Shown here: piece after piece, positions 1-7,936 of the stretch
Position numbering within the stretch: the first letter of the stretch is position 1
How the letters are laid out: every line of letters begins with the position of its first letter
Source: Candidatus Helarchaeota archaeon
GTDB lineage: Archaea > Asgardarchaeota > Lokiarchaeia > Helarchaeales > HEL-GB-A
Length of the DNA stretch: 29,822 nucleotides
Direction of reading: 5' to 3'
NCBI GenBank assembly: GCA_013375455.1
Contig: JABXJT010000056.1
Span: 1-29,822, forward strand
Translations under genes and position numbers: made by a program
The notes under the pieces: generated by a model
Databases searched by the model: none
Seen by the model: the letters and a program-made list of their open reading frames with translations, nothing else
Told to the model about the DNA's origin: nothing

Positions 1-332
1 GCTAATTTCGCTGCCGTTTCCACGGAGTCAGCTATGAAATAGCCTTCTTGGTAAGGCGCATTTTTAACGTTAAACTCATCGAGGATGGTTTTTCCCTCGG
101 GTTGCACGACGATGATGTTGAACATCATTCCACCACCCCAAACACCGCCACCGATACTAAGTTTCCGCTCAAAAATTGCAACTTTTTTTCCAGCATCTGC
201 AAGATATTTTGCTGCAACCATTCCTGCAGGTCCAGCTCCAGCGATCGCCACGTCTAATTCGGAATATTTCACTAATTCTTTGGCATACGTTTCAATGATT
301 GCTTTTGTTATGACAATTTCATCTAAAGGCAC
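1..332 (-). CDS. thi4: Thi4-type thiazole synthase (5' part only)
   Basis: The first 110 codons of an archaeal Thi4 family protein are present; the rest runs off the left edge. Thi4 makes ADP-thiazole for thiamine from NAD and glycine; archaeal members take sulfur either from free sulfide or from their own cysteine. Visible: an N-terminal helix ([17 protein letters not shown]), the FAD/NAD dinucleotide fold with GAGPAG at residues 32-37, an acidic/basic FERK strand end at 54-57, and the family hallmark [12 protein letters not shown] at 61-72. The position that separates suicidal (Cys) from catalytic (His) enzymes lies outside the window, so the sulfur source cannot be told. The start is a GTG at 330-332, supported by an AGGTGA ribosome site (339-344) six bases upstream. 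It lies 134 bp downstream of an ADP-ribosylglycohydrolase-family gene on the same strand. The related archaeal ribose-1,5-bisphosphate isomerase-type annotation is less likely. Confidence 0.9.
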   Translation of the reverse strand, partial: MPLDEIVITKAIIETYAKELVKYSELDVAIAGAGPAGMVAAKYLADAGKKVAIFERKLSIGGGVWGGGMMFNIIVVQPEGKTILDEFNVKNAPYQEGYFIADSVETAAKL

Positions 333-466
333 CGAATTTCACCTTCTGGTACTCCATTTAATCTTAGAATTTAAAATTTTTGGAATTATATTCAACCCTT
401 TTTCACTATTTTTTACTATTTTCATAAATTACGAAAAAATCCGAATTTTTAGAAAATCCCGTATTA

Positions 467-1585
467 TCATTCAATTGAAATTATTTGACATTTAGAATCA
501 AGAACTTGCTCCCCAATCTGACAAATCCGTTCGGCGATCCTGGAAATGCGAGTTTCTTGGAACCCCCGCACGTAGGTGTTGAAAGTATTTTGGACGGGAT
601 CCTTCCACTTGGAAGGAATTCGGTCAGCTCCCCATTGCACCCCTAAAATTGTCCCTACGTTCCCTACATTACAGTCGGTATCGTACCCACATAACGCAGT
701 GGTGCAGATGCTCTTTTCAAAATCCCCCTCTCCATATAAAAGCCCAATAACTACAATGCCAGCGTTTGGGAGCACGTGTACCTCATGAATTTTCGGTCCC
801 CTAAGGATCATCTTTCGCTTAATGCTTCGCGTTTCCTTAGCAAGCGTTCTCCGAATTTTTTTCCAAAGCGTCATTAATTTCTCTCGTGTTTTTCTCCAAT
901 CCGAGTATTGTTCATGCCACGTTAAACACTGCTCCACAATTGAAAAGTAGAGACTCTCTGGTGGGATGAATCGTTTGAGAACCTCCTGGACGAGCTCTTC
1001 GGGATCCTGTTTAAAAAACGAGAGGGCCACTAAGCAGGCAATAAAGATCTCTCCGTTTATACCCTCCCCCGCATGACTTATAGATGCATCCAACTTTGCA
1101 TATTCCGCAGCAACTTCCGGACAGCCCGGACTTATCAGCCCCCAGATTTCCCCACGCATTTGGGCGCCTATAAAATCGTAATACGGATTATTTAAAAGCC
1201 CCGTTTGCGGCGGTTTTAAACCTTTTCGTATATTCTTAAGTGCTGCTTTTTCTGCTGTAAAATTCAATTTCCACAAGCGTTTTTGCCAATCCTCTGCTAA
1301 TTGGTCCGCAGTAAAATCGATTCCGCGCTGTTCCATTGTTAGTAAAGCCACAATCTCGTACATCTCATCGTCATTGACTTCTTTCCCCGTGATTTTCTTG
1401 ATATAATTATTGAGATTTGCATGTTTCCGTTGAATATAGAAGTAAGGGCGTAACTCTAAGGGTGCCCCTAAGTGACTGCCAATGACGCGGCCCAGCCAGC
1501 CACCATATACTCTATCATAGTATTCCGATCTGGTAATTTTCAATCCATTCACTTCGTCTGATTTCTGTCGACAAAATTCGTCCAA
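467..1585 (-). CDS. ADP-ribosylglycohydrolase (DraG/ARH) family protein
   Basis: Members of this family hydrolyse N- or O-glycosidic bonds to ADP-ribose, or related ribosides, with two Mg ions held by aspartates. In this 372-aa frame the N-terminal RVYGGWLGRVIGSHLGAP (26-43) matches the family's opening helix. NDDEMYE (71-77) stands for the first metal motif, usually DDT/DDM, here DDE. CGYDTDCNVGNVG (299-311) is the second, classical GxDTDCN metal motif. There is no signal peptide, so it is cytosolic. The first possible start is TTG at 1585 with no convincing ribosome site; TTG at 1543 (giving MKITRSEYYDRVYGG) follows a GTGA element and fits family N-termini better. It precedes thi4 on the same strand and may share a transcript with it. 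The exact substrate cannot be read from sequence; protein de-ADP-ribosylation and small-molecule riboside hydrolysis are both possible. Confidence 0.85.
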   Translation of the reverse strand: MDEFCRQKSDEVNGLKITRSEYYDRVYGGWLGRVIGSHLGAPLELRPYFYIQRKHANLNNYIKKITGKEVNDDEMYEIVALLTMEQRGIDFTADQLAEDWQKRLWKLNFTAEKAALKNIRKGLKPPQTGLLNNPYYDFIGAQMRGEIWGLISPGCPEVAAEYAKLDASISHAGEGINGEIFIACLVALSFFKQDPEELVQEVLKRFIPPESLYFSIVEQCLTWHEQYSDWRKTREKLMTLWKKIRRTLAKETRSIKRKMILRGPKIHEVHVLPNAGIVVIGLLYGEGDFEKSICTTALCGYDTDCNVGNVGTILGVQWGADRIPSKWKDPVQNTFNTYVRGFQETRISRIAERICQIGEQVLDSKCQIISIE

Positions 1586-1647
1586 TCTCGAACTTTAATC
1601 TACTCCTGACTAAGACAGTTTTCAGTCTAACAATTTTTTTTAATGAA

Positions 1648-1661
1648 AATATAATATTTTA
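1648..1661 (+). promoter_or_regulatory. TATA-like box in divergent intergenic region
   Basis: An A/T-only stretch (aatataatatttta) is centred about 33 bp before the ATG at 1688. With the usual archaeal spacing of about 25 bp to the transcription start, the leader would be only a few bases. No Shine-Dalgarno is seen before 1688, which fits. The same stretch could serve the minus-strand gene that starts near 1585. Confidence 0.4.
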
Positions 1662-1687
1662 TAATCATATAACTTAAGTTGATAATC

Positions 1688-2875
1688 ATGGTCGTTGGTT
1701 TGCATTCTTACAGCGAAATACCGGATGATCAGCCTTTAAAACGTTATTTTCCTTTGAACCGAACATTATGGATCATGTTCCGGCGCTTTGGGTGGGAGCA
1801 TGTCGCACGTGGATTCGAGGCGGGTACTGATTTTCTTGGCTATGAGGTTTTTAAGTACCGATTGAATGAGGCCATTAAAACGGCACAGGATGTCCTCAAA
1901 GGTAAAATGAAAAACCCCGACAAAGTTATAGCATTCACTTTATTTCCCCCTGGCGGCTTTATTAGAGCTGATCTCCAACAAGGATCAATGAAACTACTAT
2001 ATGGCGAATCCGTGGATGTGTCTTACGTTGGGATTCGCGATGATACGATGGAAACCTCATTCATTTTGAATGGACACTTGGAAGATGGCATTCCTGTAGA
2101 TTGGTGGATGATTGGCCCCGACGACACGGATATCCTAAACCGTAGACATCACAAGTACGGGATTAAATTAAGGGACATTCCTAAGAAGTCCAAAGGGCTA
2201 GAAGATGCTGGCTGGAAAATTCGTGATATATTGCTTGATATCCGGAATGAACGAACTCCCCAATGGATGCATTCAACGTATCAAGTTGGGGTCGGCTATG
2301 GAACTATGGTCCATCTTGCTTATGAAATGTCCAATTATGAAGGATTTGGGAAAATCTATGACATGCTTGCTGCCAAGCGTGTATATGGAATGCCTGATGT
2401 TGGCTTTACCTATATACCTCTTCCCCAAATGATACAAATGATCTCTTTCATGAAACGCCCCTTCTTCATATTAAGAAGTAATGGACTGAATAGTGAAAAT
2501 AAATTTTTAACTGCGTTCCTTGAAGAATTTGCGCAAGACTTTTTTAGAAATGAATTTCCAGAAGACTGGAGTACGATTTTCGTGCGAACGTGGGAAGAAA
2601 CCGGTATTCCCTGGCCCATTCAGACTCTCGGCTGCGACCTTCCGAACTATAAAGACAATAAATTATATAAAAGAATTAACGAAACAGGAGACGAATTCGA
2701 GTGGAAATATCCACCCGGGAAATTCATTACCCTCGAAGACATTGACATGACCTTAGAAGAAGCCTTTGACGGTATCTTTTATGAAATCGACCATACGACT
2801 GAACCCGGGAGCGTCGATGTCAAGGACAGCATAATCTCCACGGGCGTTGGGAGTACAACCATGTTTCGTAAGTAA
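1688..2875 (+). CDS. Unrecognised soluble 395-aa protein
   Basis: I do not recognise this family. The protein is soluble, mixed alpha/beta in look and rich in aromatic residues (WWMIGPDD, TPQWMH, RTWEETGIPWPIQ), with no signal peptide, membrane helix, cysteine cluster or nucleotide-binding loop. A conserved-looking core is FPPGGFIRADLQQGSMKLLYGE followed by the DVSYVGIRDD stretch. I looked for a C-terminal glycyl radical motif, because the next gene encodes a glycyl-radical activase, and found none. The start is placed at ATG 1688, just after a TATA-like box; an in-frame TTG at 1679 is the alternative. The downstream activase is on the same strand 138 bp away but seems to have its own promoter. 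A hypothetical protein is the honest call, though the length, even codon use and clean frame make it a real gene. Confidence 0.8.
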   Translation: MVVGLHSYSEIPDDQPLKRYFPLNRTLWIMFRRFGWEHVARGFEAGTDFLGYEVFKYRLNEAIKTAQDVLKGKMKNPDKVIAFTLFPPGGFIRADLQQGSMKLLYGESVDVSYVGIRDDTMETSFILNGHLEDGIPVDWWMIGPDDTDILNRRHHKYGIKLRDIPKKSKGLEDAGWKIRDILLDIRNERTPQWMHSTYQVGVGYGTMVHLAYEMSNYEGFGKIYDMLAAKRVYGMPDVGFTYIPLPQMIQMISFMKRPFFILRSNGLNSENKFLTAFLEEFAQDFFRNEFPEDWSTIFVRTWEETGIPWPIQTLGCDLPNYKDNKLYKRINETGDEFEWKYPPGKFITLEDIDMTLEEAFDGIFYEIDHTTEPGSVDVKDSIISTGVGSTTMFRK

Positions 2876-2984
2876 TCTCTACTCACTTCAATATCAAACA
2901 TATTTTTATGCGAGTATTAATCCTGTAGATGTATTACGATGTGGGATTGGACCGAACAAAATTTTATTTAGATTTGTATTTTTG

Positions 2985-2994
2985 ATTATAATGT
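2985..2994 (+). promoter_or_regulatory. TATA-like box before the radical SAM activase
   Basis: GATTATAATG is centred about 25 bp upstream of ATG 3014, the distance expected from an archaeal TATA box to the transcription start. Together with the absence of a Shine-Dalgarno, this suggests a leaderless message beginning at or near that ATG. Confidence 0.4.
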
Positions 2995-3013
2995 CATTCA
3001 GTAAAAGTTGTTG

Positions 3014-3982
3014 ATGCGAATTTTTATGACAGAAGCCGGCTCTGGATACATTTTCCAAATTCAAAAGATGAGCACCGAGGATGGACCGGGTATCCGAACG
3101 ACCGTATTCTTTAAGCTGTGCCCAATGAGATGCGCGTGGTGCCATAACCCAGAGTCAATTTATAAAGAACCTTCCATCCAATGGTTTAAAATTAAATGCA
3201 TTGGATGCAAGTCCTGCGTTGAAGCATGCCCCCAAAAGGCCATCACTCTGGATAAAAACGGGATTCATATAGATAGGGAAAAATGTCAGTGCTGTGGAAC
3301 TTGTGTTGAGGAATGCCCTTCAACAGCGTTAAGAAAACTTGGAGAGCATCGCAAATTAGAAGATTTATTCCACGAAGTTGAAAAGGACAAGGTATATTAC
3401 GAAAAATCAAACGGCGGCATTACCGTTTCGGGTGGGGAACCAATGATGCAACCTGAGTTCGTCCGACAATTTCTGAAAAAATGTAAAGAAGCGGGATTCC
3501 ATACCGCGCTTGATACGTGTGGTTTTGCCTCCAGGGAAATTTATGAAAAATTGTTACCTTACGTCGACATGGTTCTTTACGACCTTAAGGAGATTGATTC
3601 CCACAAACATGAGGAATTTACCGGAGTACCAAATGAAAAAATCCTTGAAAATGCGATTTGGTTGGCAAACGAACTCGAGGCACGAGGGAAAATAATGTGG
3701 GTTCGCACGCCACTCATCCCTGATTTCACCGCTACCGAGGAAAATATCCGAGGCATCGGGAAATTCATTGTAGAAAAACTAGAGAACAAACCCGAACGGT
3801 GGGATCTCCTTGCCTTCAACGCCCTTGCGAAAGCCAAATACGAACGGATGGACATCGAATGGGCCTGCAAGGATACGGAATCCTTTACGAAAGAAGAAAT
3901 GGTACATTTCCACGAGATCGCAAAATCCACGGGTGTAAGGAACGTGCAATGGTCAGGACTCACTAGAAAAGCAGTTTCCTAA
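3014..3982 (+). CDS. Glycyl-radical enzyme activating protein (radical SAM)
   Basis: This belongs to the pyruvate-formate-lyase-activase-like family that uses SAM and a 4Fe-4S cluster to put a radical on a glycine of a partner enzyme. Numbered from TTG 3008, GYIFQIQKMSTEDGPGIRTT (13-32) is the family signature. CPMRCAWC (38-45) is the CxxxCxxC radical SAM motif. Two bacterial-type ferredoxin clusters follow: CIGCKSCVEACP (64-75) and CQCCGTCVEECP (93-104, cluster cysteines 93, 96, 99, 103). SGGEPMMQ is the SAM-contacting GGE motif, and DTCGF and VLYDLKEID are further family blocks. The length is normal for the class with the ferredoxin insert. No glycyl radical enzyme is encoded in the window; the gene before it is unrecognised. 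ATG 3014 fits a leaderless start; ATG 3026 is possible. The specific partner enzyme cannot be named. Confidence 0.9.
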   Translation: MRIFMTEAGSGYIFQIQKMSTEDGPGIRTTVFFKLCPMRCAWCHNPESIYKEPSIQWFKIKCIGCKSCVEACPQKAITLDKNGIHIDREKCQCCGTCVEECPSTALRKLGEHRKLEDLFHEVEKDKVYYEKSNGGITVSGGEPMMQPEFVRQFLKKCKEAGFHTALDTCGFASREIYEKLLPYVDMVLYDLKEIDSHKHEEFTGVPNEKILENAIWLANELEARGKIMWVRTPLIPDFTATEENIRGIGKFIVEKLENKPERWDLLAFNALAKAKYERMDIEWACKDTESFTKEEMVHFHEIAKSTGVRNVQWSGLTRKAVS

Positions 3983-3988
3983 AAAAAA
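3981..3988 (-). terminator. T-tract terminator between convergent genes
   Basis: Eight A on the plus strand give a T8 run on the minus strand, starting seven bases after the stop codon of the acyl-CoA synthetase-like gene that ends at 3995. Archaeal transcription commonly ends at such T-tracts. It overlaps the end of the convergent activase gene. Confidence 0.5.
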
Positions 3989-3994
3989 CTGAAT

Positions 3995-5506
3995 TTAGGT
4001 TTGAGTTTGCAAGTATTCAGAATACCGAATCGCATGGTTCAGGGCGGTAGCAGCGCCTATTATGTTCTCAAAATGTGGAATAAATTTTTTCCACAGGACT
4101 TCCTTAAATTGTAAGGATATTTTCGCATTAAATTCGGACATTTGGAAGATGGGACAAATAATGAAAAATGTTTTAGTTAATTTTTTATTCATGCGCCACA
4201 ATGAACGTGCAACGGAGGTGGTATAACCAACAGCACCGTGACGTTCTAGTTGGGAAAGCCAATTAAGAGGCATGAAGAAAGCAATGATATCTAAATTTGG
4301 ATCGGTATCCATCCACTTAATCGATTTAATAATATTATCAATGAACATGCCCATTGCGCCCGTATCTACTGGATTTTTAACGGAAGTATTCACGCTTGGA
4401 TAAATCTCGTTTAATTTATCTTGGATTTCAGGTTGTAGTTCAGGGATTTGAAATCCTGAAGTGCTGAAAGTATCAGTCAATTCTACTGATGCTCCACCAC
4501 CTGCAACAATAAATCCCACATTTTTTCCTTTTGGTAACCGTTCTTTAGGTATGAGACGTGAAAATAAGTGTAAAACATCCCAAAATTCATGACTCTTGGT
4601 TACAAAAGTCCCTCCTGCTTGTATCACTGCGTTCTTCCAGATTTTCAATGAACCTGCGATGGCACCTGTATGACTCGCTGCTGCCCGGGCTCCAAACTCT
4701 GTTTGACCGCCTTTCCAAATCACTACTGGTTTTTTTCTCGTGACTTTCCGCATCAAGCTAAAAAAAGCGTTTCCATCGGCACTCCCAGTTGATTCTAAAT
4801 ACATTCCAATTATTTTAGTGTCAGGATCTTGCGCATAATACTCAAGTAGATCTAAACAGTTTAAATCAATCTGGTTTCCGAAGGAAATCCCCTTACTATA
4901 ATAGAGCGAATGCATTTGTTGAATTTCACAAAGATTGTTCGCGATTCCGCCACTCTGAGATGCAAAAGCGACATTTCCTTCACATCTTGAGTAAACAGGG
5001 TCATAAGTGATTCCAGATTTTGTACAAAGCGCTCCTAAACAGTTAGGCCCAATTAACCGAGTTTGGGATCCTTTAATGATGTTTACTAATTCCTGTTCGG
5101 CGGCTTTGCTTTCCGCAGTAAGTAATTCTGAGAATCCTGAAGTGAAGATACAAACGTATTTTACCTTCTTTGCAACGCAGTCTCGGATTAAATCAGGCAC
5201 GAGCTTTGCTTTAATCCCACAAATCACGTAATCTAGCTCGCCAGGAATATCGGAAATCGATGCGAATATGGGATATCCCCTAATATCCTTCAGCTTTCCT
5301 ACATATTTCGGATTTATGAGATAAACGGGGTTTGAATAACTGCTATGCCTAAACGCAGAAAGAAAAAATCCAGCTCCAAAATTTGGATTTGGGGATGCAC
5401 CAACAATCGTGACGTTTCGTGCGTAAAAGAGATGATCTAAAGGATGTTTATATTCGAAATCTGTCTTTTTTTCCTCAGTTGCAGAATTTTTAGCTGAATC
5501 TACCAT
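3995..5506 (-). CDS. NDP-forming acyl-CoA synthetase, alpha-type subunit (paralogue 1)
   Basis: The 503-aa protein has the layout of the alpha subunit of ADP-forming acetyl/acyl-CoA synthetase. There is a CoA-binding Rossmann domain (IVGASPNPNFG, 34-44; INPKYVG, 64-70), a succinyl-CoA-ligase-like domain with GPNCLG (153-158) and FASQSGG (181-187), and the phosphohistidine loop ARAAASHTGAIAGS with His279. A ligase-CoA domain follows (VNTSVKNPVDTGAMGMF). The first ~25 residues (polar, charged) are extra. No ATP-grasp beta domain is fused, and no beta subunit lies in the window. The enzymes make ATP (or GTP) from acyl-CoA or run in reverse. It is a close paralogue of the next gene (5600-7063), same strand, 93 bp apart. 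A TATA-like box 20-30 bp before ATG 5506 suggests its own leaderless transcript. It could also be a regulator or a Pat-like relic, but the active histidine is kept. Confidence 0.85.
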   Translation of the reverse strand: MVDSAKNSATEEKKTDFEYKHPLDHLFYARNVTIVGASPNPNFGAGFFLSAFRHSSYSNPVYLINPKYVGKLKDIRGYPIFASISDIPGELDYVICGIKAKLVPDLIRDCVAKKVKYVCIFTSGFSELLTAESKAAEQELVNIIKGSQTRLIGPNCLGALCTKSGITYDPVYSRCEGNVAFASQSGGIANNLCEIQQMHSLYYSKGISFGNQIDLNCLDLLEYYAQDPDTKIIGMYLESTGSADGNAFFSLMRKVTRKKPVVIWKGGQTEFGARAAASHTGAIAGSLKIWKNAVIQAGGTFVTKSHEFWDVLHLFSRLIPKERLPKGKNVGFIVAGGGASVELTDTFSTSGFQIPELQPEIQDKLNEIYPSVNTSVKNPVDTGAMGMFIDNIIKSIKWMDTDPNLDIIAFFMPLNWLSQLERHGAVGYTTSVARSLWRMNKKLTKTFFIICPIFQMSEFNAKISLQFKEVLWKKFIPHFENIIGAATALNHAIRYSEYLQTQT

Positions 5507-5526
5507 TAACTAGTGAAAACTGAGTG

Positions 5527-5537
5527 ATTTATTTAAG
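5527..5537 (-). promoter_or_regulatory. TATA-like box for acyl-CoA synthetase paralogue 1
   Basis: Read on the minus strand, CTTAAATAAAT is centred 26 bp before the ATG at 5506, with no ribosome site in between. This is the spacing of a leaderless archaeal promoter and implies that the second paralogue is not only read through from the first. Confidence 0.45.
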
Positions 5538-5599
5538 GGTTATGTTTTTCGTGAATTTGATGGGTTTCGGAGTAGAAGTTAGTAGTATTAATTCCAATT

Positions 5600-7063
5600 T
5601 CATTTCTTATCGTGTTTTAAAAACTGGACATATTCATTGAGGTGGCTGAGTGCAACGGCTAACCGTCTCATGGACGTAAAATGCGGAATTCCCTTTTGCC
5701 TCAAAATTTCTATGAATGTGGAGAAGACTTGCGCAGTTTTTTTATCAAAATTGAAAATAGGGGAGAGTTGAATGAAAGGTTTTTCAAGCTTTTTAACTAA
5801 TCGCCCATAAGATCTCGCTGCATACCTAGAATAACCTACACCGACGAATTGAGCTTCACCCATGGCGATCCAATCAATTGGTTGAAAATTTATCACAAGA
5901 TCTACGTTCGGATCCTCCGCCATAAATTTCAAAGTTTTGAAAAAAACGGTTTCGAGCATTCCACTTGCTCCTAAATCGATAGGATTTTTTACTGAGGTAT
6001 TGACTGAGGGAAGTATATTGGCAATTTTATCTTGTGTTTCTCGTGTTAAGACTGGCACGTTGAAGCCAAATTGAGTGAAGGCATCCGTACCTTCAACAGA
6101 ATGCCCCCCGCCTGGTATGAGGAGCCCAAGATTTTTACAAATCCTCCATTTATTCTTAGGGAGGGTCGCGAGTAAATGAATGGCATCCCAAAATTCATCA
6201 CCATTCCTGACAATCATACTTCCCGCTTGTTTTGTCATCGATCTCCACATGTTGAATGACCCACTCATGGCTCCAGTATGAGACGCAGCAGCTCGCGCTC
6301 CACTTTCAGTTTGCCCCCCTTTCCAGATGATGACGGGTTTCTTGGGAGTAATTTTCTTTAATGCTTTAAAGAAGTCAGAACCTTTAGCACTTCCAGTATC
6401 CTCCATGTAAAGTGCTATGACTTCGGTGTCTTGATTTTGGGCAAAGTATTCCAACGCATCTAAAGAATTAAGATCGATTTGATTACCAAAAGAAAGTCCA
6501 AGAGTAAAGTAAATTGCACGTCCCGCCGCGATTCGTAAAAGCGTCGATGCATGTCCGCCACTCTGCGATGCAAATGCAACATTCCCCTTTTTCAATATGG
6601 GTTCACTAATTCCCGTATTCCACCCAACACCCATGGATGGATTATACGGTCCAAGGCAATTCGGTCCAACAATGCGCGTGGAACTTCCCCTAATTATTGA
6701 ACGCAATTCATTTTCGAGCGCAATAGCCTCATTCGTTAAGAGTTCTGAAAACCCTGAGGTAAATACGATAATAAATTTATCCCCTCTCCTCACGCATTGT
6801 CTCACTAATTCAGGGACGAGACTCGCACGAATGCAGGAATAAACTACATCAATCGGTCCTTCAACTTCATCCAACGATCCGATTATTTTCTCTCCGTTTA
6901 TTAACTCTCCCACATGTTTTGGGTTAATGTAATAAACTTTTCCCTCATATCCTAGCTCCTCCATTGCTATCGTGAAAAATCCACTTCCAAAGTTAAGCGG
7001 ACTCGTAGAAGCTCCCACGATTGCCAGGCTCTTGGGGTAAAATAAATCATCAAGGGACGCCAT
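5600..7063 (-). CDS. NDP-forming acyl-CoA synthetase, alpha-type subunit (paralogue 2)
   Basis: This 487-aa paralogue of the 3995-5506 product shows the same three domains. CoA-binding: LAIVGASTSPLNFGSGFF, INPKHVGEL. Ligase-like: GPNCLGPYNP, FASQSGGHAS, and ARAAASHTGAMSGS with the catalytic His at residue 262. Ligase-CoA: VNTSVKNPIDLGASGM. It lacks the extra N-terminal tail of its sister. The two share long blocks such as LSFGNQIDLN, KKPVIIWKGGQTE and the His loop, so they arose by tandem duplication, but they are well diverged. There is no ATP-grasp domain and no nearby beta subunit, so the partner must be encoded elsewhere if the enzyme is active. The start is ATG 7063, giving MASLDDLFYP as in relatives; an in-frame TTG at 7075 is less likely. 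It diverges from the ABC exporter operon. Confidence 0.85.
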   Translation of the reverse strand: MASLDDLFYPKSLAIVGASTSPLNFGSGFFTIAMEELGYEGKVYYINPKHVGELINGEKIIGSLDEVEGPIDVVYSCIRASLVPELVRQCVRRGDKFIIVFTSGFSELLTNEAIALENELRSIIRGSSTRIVGPNCLGPYNPSMGVGWNTGISEPILKKGNVAFASQSGGHASTLLRIAAGRAIYFTLGLSFGNQIDLNSLDALEYFAQNQDTEVIALYMEDTGSAKGSDFFKALKKITPKKPVIIWKGGQTESGARAAASHTGAMSGSFNMWRSMTKQAGSMIVRNGDEFWDAIHLLATLPKNKWRICKNLGLLIPGGGHSVEGTDAFTQFGFNVPVLTRETQDKIANILPSVNTSVKNPIDLGASGMLETVFFKTLKFMAEDPNVDLVINFQPIDWIAMGEAQFVGVGYSRYAARSYGRLVKKLEKPFIQLSPIFNFDKKTAQVFSTFIEILRQKGIPHFTSMRRLAVALSHLNEYVQFLKHDKK

Positions 7064-7106
7064 CACAAATACCAATTTTGTAACCCTTTATGATTTTTAT
7101 GAATAA

Positions 7107-7117
7107 GGTTTAAAACC
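7107..7117. promoter_or_regulatory. Near-palindromic TATA-like site in divergent promoter region
   Basis: GGTTTAAAACC sits midway between the divergent starts at 7063 and 7166. It is nearly symmetric and A/T-centred. For the plus strand, a start of transcription about 25 bp downstream would leave a short leader that includes the AGGTGA ribosome site of the ABC ATPase. Its symmetry leaves the orientation open. Confidence 0.3.
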
Positions 7118-7165
7118 GAAAATTTCCTTCCCCTCCATGAAACGTTCTTTTTAGGTGATTAAGAT

Positions 7166-7930
7166 TTGAAAAGCGGATACGCGATTAGAACGAAAAATCT
7201 AACAAAAAAATTCGGGGATATTACCGCCCTGGATGGATTGACCTTAGATGTTGAGCCTGGGGTAACTTTTGGATTGTTAGGACCAAATGGTGCGGGCAAA
7301 ACTACAACGGTCCGTGTACTAAACTGCATCATCAAACCTACCTCTGGGGATGCGCATGTTGATGGTATAAGCATCAAGGATGCCGAGAAGGTGAAAGCAA
7401 TTACGGGTTTCTTGCCTGAACAACCTGGTGTATTTGGGAAATTGACACCTATTGAGTTTTTAGAATTTATAGGCTCGCTTTACAACGTTTCTAAAACGAT
7501 TTTAAAGGATCGCATCGAAGACTTGATTGAGATGTTTGATTTAGAGGAGCGCCGGAATGACCTTCTTGAAACGTACAGCAGGGGAATGAAGCAAAAGATA
7601 CTGCTTGCCTCGGCATTAATGAATGATCCAACAACTTTGTTTTTAGACGAGCCTACATCCAATCTAGACCCTGAAGCCTCTAAAATGGTGAAAGATTTAA
7701 TAAAAGAACTATCAAAGAAAGTGGAAAAGACTGTATTTATTTGCAGCCATATGCTTCCTCTCGTGGAAGAGATCTGCGACCGCATCGGTATCATCGTAAA
7801 AGGATCGTTACTATTTGAGGGAACCATCCCAGAAATCCTAGCTGAAACAGGTTCACAAACTTTAGAAGAAGCCTATCTGAAACTCGCTGGAGAGAAAGCT
7901 ACCGAAAAGGAACTTCTGGCTTGGAGATAA
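7166..7930 (+). CDS. ABC transporter ATP-binding protein (ABC-2 exporter type)
   Basis: The 254-aa ATPase of an ABC exporter has all motifs in order: Walker A GPNGAGKTT (39-47), Q-loop Gln86 in LPEQPG, signature YSRGMKQ (137-143, the common ABC-2 variant of LSGGQ), Walker B TLFLDE (157-162), D-loop SNLD, and switch His195 in CSH. It energises the membrane protein encoded six bases downstream. The start is TTG 7166, decided by a strong AGGTGA site (7153-7158) seven bases upstream; no ATG fits the family N-terminus (YAIRTKNLTKKFG). The substrate is unknown; relatives export drugs, lipids, peptides or sodium. It lies on the right side of a divergent promoter shared with an acyl-CoA synthetase subunit gene. 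Confidence 0.93.
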   Translation: MKSGYAIRTKNLTKKFGDITALDGLTLDVEPGVTFGLLGPNGAGKTTTVRVLNCIIKPTSGDAHVDGISIKDAEKVKAITGFLPEQPGVFGKLTPIEFLEFIGSLYNVSKTILKDRIEDLIEMFDLEERRNDLLETYSRGMKQKILLASALMNDPTTLFLDEPTSNLDPEASKMVKDLIKELSKKVEKTVFICSHMLPLVEEICDRIGIIVKGSLLFEGTIPEILAETGSQTLEEAYLKLAGEKATEKELLAWR

Positions 7931-7936
7931 TGTTAA

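Noticed and set aside
85..495. Plus-strand open frame of 136 codons over thi4
   Set aside because: It is antisense to clear Thi4 motifs ([18 protein letters not shown]) and has low-complexity hydrophobic composition.
1688..2875. Unknown 395-aa protein as a small glycyl radical enzyme for the adjacent activase
   Set aside because: No RVxGY-type glycyl radical motif near the C-terminus, no active-site Cys-Cys or Cys motif, and it is half the usual size.
3577..3963. Minus-strand open frame of 128 codons inside the radical SAM activase
   Set aside because: It is antisense to conserved activase sequence, serine-rich and without homology features.
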